Shown: in pieces, positions 59,459 through 64,000 of the stretch
How the letters are laid out: the number at the start of each line of letters is the position of its first letter
Numbering within the stretch: the first letter of the stretch is position 1
Origin: UBA2166 sp964463965
GTDB lineage: Bacteria > Nitrospirota > Nitrospiria > Nitrospirales > UBA2166
Reading direction: 5' to 3'
Length of the DNA: 64,000 nt
NCBI GenBank assembly: GCA_964463965.1
Contig: CAYXED010000001.1
Coordinates: 186,001-250,000, forward strand
The notes under the pieces: model-generated
The model's input: the letters and a program-made list of their open reading frames with translations, nothing else
What the model was told of the DNA's origin: nothing
Databases searched by the model: none
Position numbers and translations under genes: made by a program

Positions 59459-60961
59459 CTAGTTGGGTGATATTGTGAAGTCCGCGTTACTAAAATCTGT
59501 TGCGATTGCTTGACCTAACTCGTCCTTAACAACAATCTTAATTCGCACTGAATCTGCATCCTCCGGTGGAACTGTCCACAAAAAGTCACCACCAAACTTA
59601 ATACATACATCTATTTCAGGATCAGCGACACCTTGTTCTACGGCAGACCTAGATTTACGACATGAAACAGAAGCACCTTCAACAATACTTTTTTCAAATA
59701 CCCTGCCACTATCTAGCGAATAACTTATATCAACATGATTTGGAGTTACGATGGTTCGCGCATTTTGAGCCCCACCTTGTATCATACGCCATTTAATGAC
59801 CTGTTCATCTCCAGGCCGAAGCAGTTCTCCCCCATTGGGTGACCTCAATCGTAATACCGGCTGCATAGCAATATCCGTTGATGCTCCTTCGTGTTCAATG
59901 AATTGCACAAGTGGATGGGAAGATAAAGTATCAACTTCAAACACAGCAGCAACACCAATTGCTGCTTCTCCGATAGCCGCGAATACAACATACATTGCCA
60001 GTCCATCAGGAGTAACTTCTATCCCCCATGGATTTCGATCTGTAACGATTTCGTTTGTTACCGTACCACTAATCGTATCAATAACAGAGAAAGATTCGGA
60101 GCCACTATTCGTAACAAAGGCTCGATCACCATCTGGATGAAATGCAACTCCTGAAGGTCTAACACCCACTTCGATGGTATTGATGACCTCATCAGTCAAC
60201 ACGTCTATGACTGTGATACTCTGTGATCCTTCACTATTACGTGCTACACCTGTAACATATGCTTTGTTTAAAATTGGCATCATTCTAATTGCAGGTGGTC
60301 TTGGAAATACTTGGGATTGAAACTCAACAGTCTTGATCACCCGATTAGTCGCTACATCAATGACTGTCAATGCAGCTGGGATCTCTGTGTCCCGGGGAGT
60401 TAGGTGCCCAACATAAACTTTCTTCCCATCAGGTGTCACCGCAATACCAGTTGGAGTCACACCCACAGGTATCGTCTCCAGCACCATATGAAAAGTTGGG
60501 CTTTTTTTGTTTATATCAATGACGGATATCGTAGAGTCTAACTCATTGGATACAAACGCACGCTTCCCATTGGGAGTGACTGCAATACCAAACGGCCCAT
60601 TACCTACACGAATAATATCCGTACCAGGATTATTGTCTCTGTTAATAACTTCATTCCAACGGACCGCGACGACTGATACCGAATCATCAGTAAAGTTTGT
60701 CACATAGGCACGTTTACCATTGGGAGAAAATTCTACATCCCTAGGAAGTCTCCCTATACCAAAGCGCCTATCAACTGTTCCAACAACTTGATGAGCAATC
60801 GTATCAATTGCCGTTACATTACTCGTATCTCCCACGACCAAAATATTAGGCCCATTGGCGACATACGCAACAGCAGTTGCAAAGGAGTTATTTGCCTGAA
60901 AAACACCCGCAATGGCAAAAAAAACTCCAATAATACTAGAGGTAAGTAGCAGTTTTACCAT
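59459..60961 (-). CDS. Secreted YVTN-type beta-propeller protein
   Basis: A 500-residue exported protein. A signal peptide (MVKLLLTSSIIGVFFAIAGVF) is followed by about seven YVTN-like blades with repeated GIAVTPNGKRAFVSNE, VTPDGKKVYVGH, VAFHPDGDRAFVTNSG and VTPDGLAMYVVF motifs each paired with a SVIDI-like strand, then an Ig-like C-terminal domain (LRLRSPNGGELLRPGDEQVIKWR) of the type often found in surface or periplasmic proteins. Function unknown; such propellers bind partners or cofactors. ATG 60961 is chosen for the signal peptide; it is 57 bases after hflC. Confidence 0.85.
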   Translation of the reverse strand: MVKLLLTSSIIGVFFAIAGVFQANNSFATAVAYVANGPNILVVGDTSNVTAIDTIAHQVVGTVDRRFGIGRLPRDVEFSPNGKRAYVTNFTDDSVSVVAVRWNEVINRDNNPGTDIIRVGNGPFGIAVTPNGKRAFVSNELDSTISVIDINKKSPTFHMVLETIPVGVTPTGIAVTPDGKKVYVGHLTPRDTEIPAALTVIDVATNRVIKTVEFQSQVFPRPPAIRMMPILNKAYVTGVARNSEGSQSITVIDVLTDEVINTIEVGVRPSGVAFHPDGDRAFVTNSGSESFSVIDTISGTVTNEIVTDRNPWGIEVTPDGLAMYVVFAAIGEAAIGVAAVFEVDTLSSHPLVQFIEHEGASTDIAMQPVLRLRSPNGGELLRPGDEQVIKWRMIQGGAQNARTIVTPNHVDISYSLDSGRVFEKSIVEGASVSCRKSRSAVEQGVADPEIDVCIKFGGDFLWTVPPEDADSVRIKIVVKDELGQAIATDFSNADFTISPN

Positions 60962-61018
60962 GCTGCCAAAAACAGTCCCATAATTGTCTACGCCAATCTC
61001 CCACTTACAACCCAAGAA

Positions 61019-61882
61019 TTATTTTGATTTTTTCAAATACTTAAAAAATTCAGAGTCAGGGCTTATCACAAGCATAGCTTTATCATCCATAGTCTTCTTA
61101 TAAGCCTCCATGGACCTCGTAAATGCGAAGAAGTCAGGATCTTTCTTATACGCTTCAGAAAAAATTGCAAACGCTGCGGCATCTCCATCCCCCATAAGCT
61201 CCTGAGCGGTCTTGTCCGCATCAGCAAGGAGAATCTCTCTCTCTTTTTCAGCAGATGATCTTATTTTCTGAGCTTCTTCTTCTCCCTGTGACCTATAGAG
61301 CTTGGCTTCTCGTTCGCGTTCAGCCTGCATTCTCGCAAATACAGCCTTTTCATTTTGATCCGGAAGGTCTGCCCGCTTAATTCTCACATCAAGAATTTTA
61401 ATACCGTATGGGGTTGCCTTATCGCCCGCAGCCTTCGTCACATTTGACATCAACTCAGTCCGATTTTCAGAAACAATTTCTGACAAAGTATGTCTCCCCA
61501 ACTCAACACGTAGTTCAGAGTAAATAATATCGTCAAGCCGGTTAAGTGCTCTCTGTTGTGTCTGAAACGCCTCGTATACTTTTAGTGGATCAACAATTTT
61601 CCACTTCCCATAGTTATCAATCCGTATCGTTTTCTTATCAAGGGTAATTACATCTTGGGGAGGCACATCATAATCAAGCAGTCTCTTATCAAAAAATCTT
61701 ACCTCCTCAATAAATGGGACTTTAAACTTAAGGCCAGGCTCTGTAATAGTACTTACTGGTTTTCCTAATCGGACAACGATGGCAGTCTCAGTAAGATCTA
61801 CAACGAAAAATGGAGATGCGCCCATCATCAACAACACAACAATGGCAAAAACAATTCCGACAAAAATATTCTGCGCACTCAT
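61019..61882 (-). CDS. hflC: FtsH modulator HflC (SPFH/band 7)
   Basis: Inner-membrane SPFH protein that forms a large cage with HflK around the FtsH protease. The 287-residue protein has an N-terminal membrane anchor (about residues 7-29), the band-7 domain (VVDLTETAIVVRLGKP, PGLKFKVPFIEEVRFFDKRLLDYD) and the HflC-type coiled coil (ADLPDQNEKAVFARMQAERERE, then RSQGEEEAQKIRSSAEKERE). It overlaps hflK by 4 bases. Confidence 0.95.
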   Translation of the reverse strand: MSAQNIFVGIVFAIVVLLMMGASPFFVVDLTETAIVVRLGKPVSTITEPGLKFKVPFIEEVRFFDKRLLDYDVPPQDVITLDKKTIRIDNYGKWKIVDPLKVYEAFQTQQRALNRLDDIIYSELRVELGRHTLSEIVSENRTELMSNVTKAAGDKATPYGIKILDVRIKRADLPDQNEKAVFARMQAEREREAKLYRSQGEEEAQKIRSSAEKEREILLADADKTAQELMGDGDAAAFAIFSEAYKKDPDFFAFTRSMEAYKKTMDDKAMLVISPDSEFFKYLKKSK

Positions 61883-62904
61883 TGTGTCACACCCCCCTTC
61901 CCTCTAGCCCCCAGCGGAAGATACGGCAAAATACCATCCGCTACCTTGCCTTCAATTATAACCTTATCCATCCCAGGTAAAATCTGCTCCATTGTCTCTA
62001 TGTACATACGCTTACGTATGACATCCTTACCTCGCCTATACTCCTTTAGAGTCTTGACAAATCTATCACCCTCACCAAGCGCACGTTGTACACGCGCCTG
62101 TGAATAGGCTTCTGCCTTATTAACTGTTTCGGCTGCCTGACCTTTAGCTCTGGGGATGATATCATTTTCGTAGCTTTGTGCCTGTCGAATAAGGCGCTCA
62201 CGATCTTCCTTCGCACTCGCAACATCCTTAAAGGCAGCCACAACTTCTTTAGGCGGCGTAACATCTTTTAATTGAACAGTGGTTATATCCACCCCTGCGG
62301 CATAACCATTCAAAATTTTTTGTGCAATCGCTTGAGTCTCAGTCTGTATCTTTTGCTTACCAGTGGTTAAGGCATCATCAACCAGGGTTTTGCCAATCAC
62401 TTCTCGAATCGCAGCTTCACTACTTTTCCTGATCGTTTCCTCAATAGATGCGACATTAAAGAGATAAGCCTCAGCATCTTGAATACGATACTGAACAATC
62501 ATCTCAATCTGAAGGATGTTTTCATCCCCAGTCAACATCAAGGCTTCTCTAGGTAGTACCTGCGCTCGACCGCTGGGGTCCCGACGAAACCCAATCGCAA
62601 CCGGATGAATTTTGGTAACCTTTGGTTTCAGTACACTTTCAAATATTGGAACACGAAAATGAGGTCCAGGTTGAGTAATACGAACTACCTCTCCGAAACG
62701 TTTTACGACACCTTGTTCATCGGGTGCCACAGTATAAAAAGCAGATATAAAACCAAGTAAAAGTGCGCCCAGAATAATAATAGCTTTTAAACCCTTCACG
62801 GAACCGCCGCCACCGCCAGAACCTCCAAATTTCTGAAATTGTTTTAAAATATCTTGCAGTGGGTTATCAGCCTGTCCCCACTTATCACCCTGCTGCCACG
62901 ACAT
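61879..62904 (-). CDS. hflK: FtsH modulator HflK (SPFH/band 7)
   Basis: A 341-residue partner of HflC. A glycine-rich N-terminal stretch (FGGSGGGGGSVKG) typical of HflK precedes the membrane anchor (about residues 45-66) and the band-7 domain (APDEQGVVKRFGEVVRITQPGPHF, LTGDENILQIEMIVQYRI, IREVIGKTLVDDALTTGK), then a coiled-coil region. The ATG at 62904 follows AAAGGAGG; an in-frame extension upstream is rejected. Confidence 0.96.
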   Translation of the reverse strand: MSWQQGDKWGQADNPLQDILKQFQKFGGSGGGGGSVKGLKAIIILGALLLGFISAFYTVAPDEQGVVKRFGEVVRITQPGPHFRVPIFESVLKPKVTKIHPVAIGFRRDPSGRAQVLPREALMLTGDENILQIEMIVQYRIQDAEAYLFNVASIEETIRKSSEAAIREVIGKTLVDDALTTGKQKIQTETQAIAQKILNGYAAGVDITTVQLKDVTPPKEVVAAFKDVASAKEDRERLIRQAQSYENDIIPRAKGQAAETVNKAEAYSQARVQRALGEGDRFVKTLKEYRRGKDVIRKRMYIETMEQILPGMDKVIIEGKVADGILPYLPLGARGKGGVTQ

Positions 62905-62971
62905 AATTAAAGCCTCCTTTTCTGTGCCTGAGAGCATCAAAGATAACAAAACACGCTTCTTGTTAGCAAGC

Positions 62972-62987
62972 GTCAGTATCTACTGAC
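62972..62987. promoter_or_regulatory. Perfect palindrome between divergent hflK and serA leader
   Basis: GTCAGTA-TC-TACTGAC: two 7-bp arms around a 2-base centre, with ACAATTGT directly following. It lies about 70 bases upstream of the hflK ATG and 17 bases upstream of the -35 at 63005. The symmetry and position suggest an operator for a dimeric regulator controlling one or both directions. No regulator is encoded next to it. Confidence 0.45.
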
Positions 62988-63004
62988 AATTGTTTGACAA
63001 TCCG

Positions 63005-63033
63005 TTGAGGTTCTTTAAGGAATGGGCTATACT
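63005..63033 (+). promoter_or_regulatory. Promoter of the serA leader
   Basis: TTGAGG (63005-63010), 17-base spacer and TATACT (63028-63033). Spacing is optimal and transcription would start near 63040, at the 5' edge of the structured leader described next, leaving a leader of about 235 bases before the serA ATG. Confidence 0.6.
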
Positions 63034-63039
63034 GAGACC

Positions 63040-63170
63040 GTTACGCACCCTCCGCCATCTATCGAGAGGTCGTCCTTATTGAGGCGGATTTTGTAACGAC
63101 GACCCCGATAGCCTACTAAGTGATTATTTGCAGAATGTCGTAGGCTTAGGATGGTGGGTTGCGAAGAGGT
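63040..63170 (+). ncRNA. Structured leader or small RNA with a three-way junction
   Basis: The stretch folds into a compact junction. Closing stem: CGCA, CCC and CCATC (63044-63059) pair with GATGG, GGG and TGCG (63150-63163) with small bulges. Hairpin 1: TATCG and GGTCGTC (63060-63074) pair with GACGACC and CGATA (63098-63110). Hairpin 2: GCCTAC (63111-63116) pairs with GTAGGC (63140-63145). The three helices abut almost without unpaired bases. No coding frame explains it. It could be a cis-regulatory aptamer for serA or an independent RNA. I do not recognise a known riboswitch class; downstream, GTTGT and ACAAC near 63219-63233 can form a further hairpin before the ribosome site. Confidence 0.55.
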
Positions 63171-63276
63171 ACTCAAATAGTCTTTATCTATGGGTGAGCT
63201 GGAAATTGCCCTATTGGCGTTGTTTATGACAACATCATGACGCCGTATCCTATTTTGGAAAGGAGTTAGACCTCGC

Positions 63277-64000
63277 ATGACCGAGCTTACAAACAAAGTT
63301 GTCATCATGCCCTCCATCTTTTCTGAGGCAGGTGATGAACCGGTCAGATTTTTACAAAAAGCTGGGTATGAAGTTATTCAAAACTCATTTCGACGAGATT
63401 TGAATGAAGACGAGATTGTCGGCCTTCTTGACGGAGCCGTTGCGCTAATTGTTGGAGAAGAACCAATTAGCCGCAGCATTATGGAACAAGCTCGCCACCT
63501 TAAGGCAATATCAAAACTTGGAGTATCGGTAGATAATATCGATATGGATATGGCAAGAGAACGTGGAATACTGGTCACACGCACCCCTGGAGCGCATCAA
63601 GTATCCGTTGCAGAGTTGACTATCGCTCTCATGTTAGGCCTAGCAAGAAATGTCCCTCGCATGGATCTTGATATCAGGAGGCAACGATGGGTGCAACCTA
63701 CAGGCATTGAAGTAATGGGAAAAACCCTTGGAATAATAGGCGTTGGAGAGTGCGGCAAAGAAGTCGCAAAGCGTGCAGTCGCAATTGGAATGAATGTACT
63801 TGGATTTGATCGGGACCCAGATGAAAAGTTTGCCTACCAACATGGCATAGAGTATGTTCTTGCAAATCAGATTTTCAAAGAGTCTGACTTTATTACTCTA
63901 CACCTCAGCCTAGGACCTGACACAGTAGGATTTCTTACCAGAGAACGTGTTAAACGATTAAAGCAAGGGGCTTTTTTGATAAATACGACACGTCCTGAGT
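63277..64000 (+). CDS. D-3-phosphoglycerate dehydrogenase-like 2-hydroxyacid dehydrogenase (5' part)
   Basis: The first 241 residues are present; the gene runs off the right edge. The substrate-binding domain begins NKVVIMPSIFSEAG; the NAD-binding domain has TLGIIGVGECGKEVAKRA (GxGxxG) followed by an acidic residue in the GFDRDP loop, and SDFITLHLSLGPDT and GAFLINTTRPE. The catalytic pattern VSVAELTIALMLGLARNVP and KLGVSVDNIDM fits the SerA branch, first step of serine synthesis, though other D-2-hydroxyacid dehydrogenases share it. ATG 63277 has AGGAG 11 bases upstream. Confidence 0.82.
   Translation, partial: MTELTNKVVIMPSIFSEAGDEPVRFLQKAGYEVIQNSFRRDLNEDEIVGLLDGAVALIVGEEPISRSIMEQARHLKAISKLGVSVDNIDMDMARERGILVTRTPGAHQVSVAELTIALMLGLARNVPRMDLDIRRQRWVQPTGIEVMGKTLGIIGVGECGKEVAKRAVAIGMNVLGFDRDPDEKFAYQHGIEYVLANQIFKESDFITLHLSLGPDTVGFLTRERVKRLKQGAFLINTTRPE

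Noticed and set aside
63040..63170. Identification of the serA leader as a T-box, TPP, glycine or 6S RNA
   Set aside because: The conserved cores of the T-box (AGGGTGG), TPP (CTGAGA with its partner) and glycine classes are not present in the right places, and the three-way junction does not match the 6S open-bubble shape.
1..64000. Mobile elements, CRISPR arrays, tRNA or rRNA genes
   Set aside because: No transposase or integrase frame, no regularly spaced repeats and no tRNA-like cloverleaf was seen in the gaps, which are nearly all short.

Overview
The window is one continuous bacterial chromosomal segment with moderately low GC, almost fully coding. It has no insertion sequence, prophage, CRISPR array, tRNA or rRNA that I could find. 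The organism is a diderm (Gram-negative) bacterium: it has LpxC, LptE, MlaA, an Omp85 protein, TamB and a meso-diaminopimelate-type MurE. Several traits point away from model Gammaproteobacteria: a DivIVA/YggT/ProC/YggS tail on the division cluster, an archaeal-type phenylalanyl-tRNA synthetase, a fused MoaD-MoaE, a hopanoid enzyme (HpnH) and a membrane H+-pyrophosphatase. An uncultured marine relative of the old Deltaproteobacteria (Desulfobacterota, SAR324, Nitrospinota or similar) fits best. This is inference from gene content, and I cannot fix the lineage from sequence alone.

Region 1 (1-19970, minus strand) is a complete dcw cluster read right to left: rsmH, ftsL, ftsI, murE, murF, mraY, murD, ftsW, murG, murC, murB, ddl, ftsQ, ftsA, ftsZ, then yggS, proC, yggT, divIVA, a DUF167 gene and the start of a serine hydrolase. 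Many genes overlap by 4-20 bases. Just upstream of rsmH are three 10-bp-spaced MraZ-box repeats, but no mraZ gene. FtsQ lacks room for its POTRA domain.

Region 2 (20-35 kb): an unknown exported protein, a bifunctional Rel and recJ, then hppA with a clear terminator (all minus). On the plus strand follow def, fmt, htpX, rpe and archaeal-type pheS-pheT, then a DUF6122-like gene that seems to use an ATT start, and a methyltransferase.

Region 3 (35-45.3 kb, minus) is the most unusual part. It is an outer-membrane biogenesis run: DUF1844 protein, TamB, an Omp85 protein with about seven POTRA domains, an NtrY-like histidine kinase, and a protein in which an intact NtrX-like receiver domain is fused to a complete LpxC deacetylase. 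The arrangement suggests a two-component pathway acting directly on the committed enzyme of lipid A synthesis, without a transcription-factor output.

Region 4 (45.4-64 kb): mlaA, a two-domain dCTP deaminase and an MFS transporter (plus); a DUF3050 protein and hpnH (minus); leuS-lptE-holA (plus) facing rpsT; molybdopterin genes moaC, moaD-moaE fusion and moaA (minus); a TusA-like gene with an operator-like inverted repeat over its promoter (plus); rsmI with a 51-residue overlapping ORF (minus); a small membrane protein (plus); hflK-hflC and a secreted beta-propeller (minus); and at the right edge a serA-like dehydrogenase. The serA leader can fold into a compact three-way-junction RNA behind its own promoter, next to a perfect palindrome.
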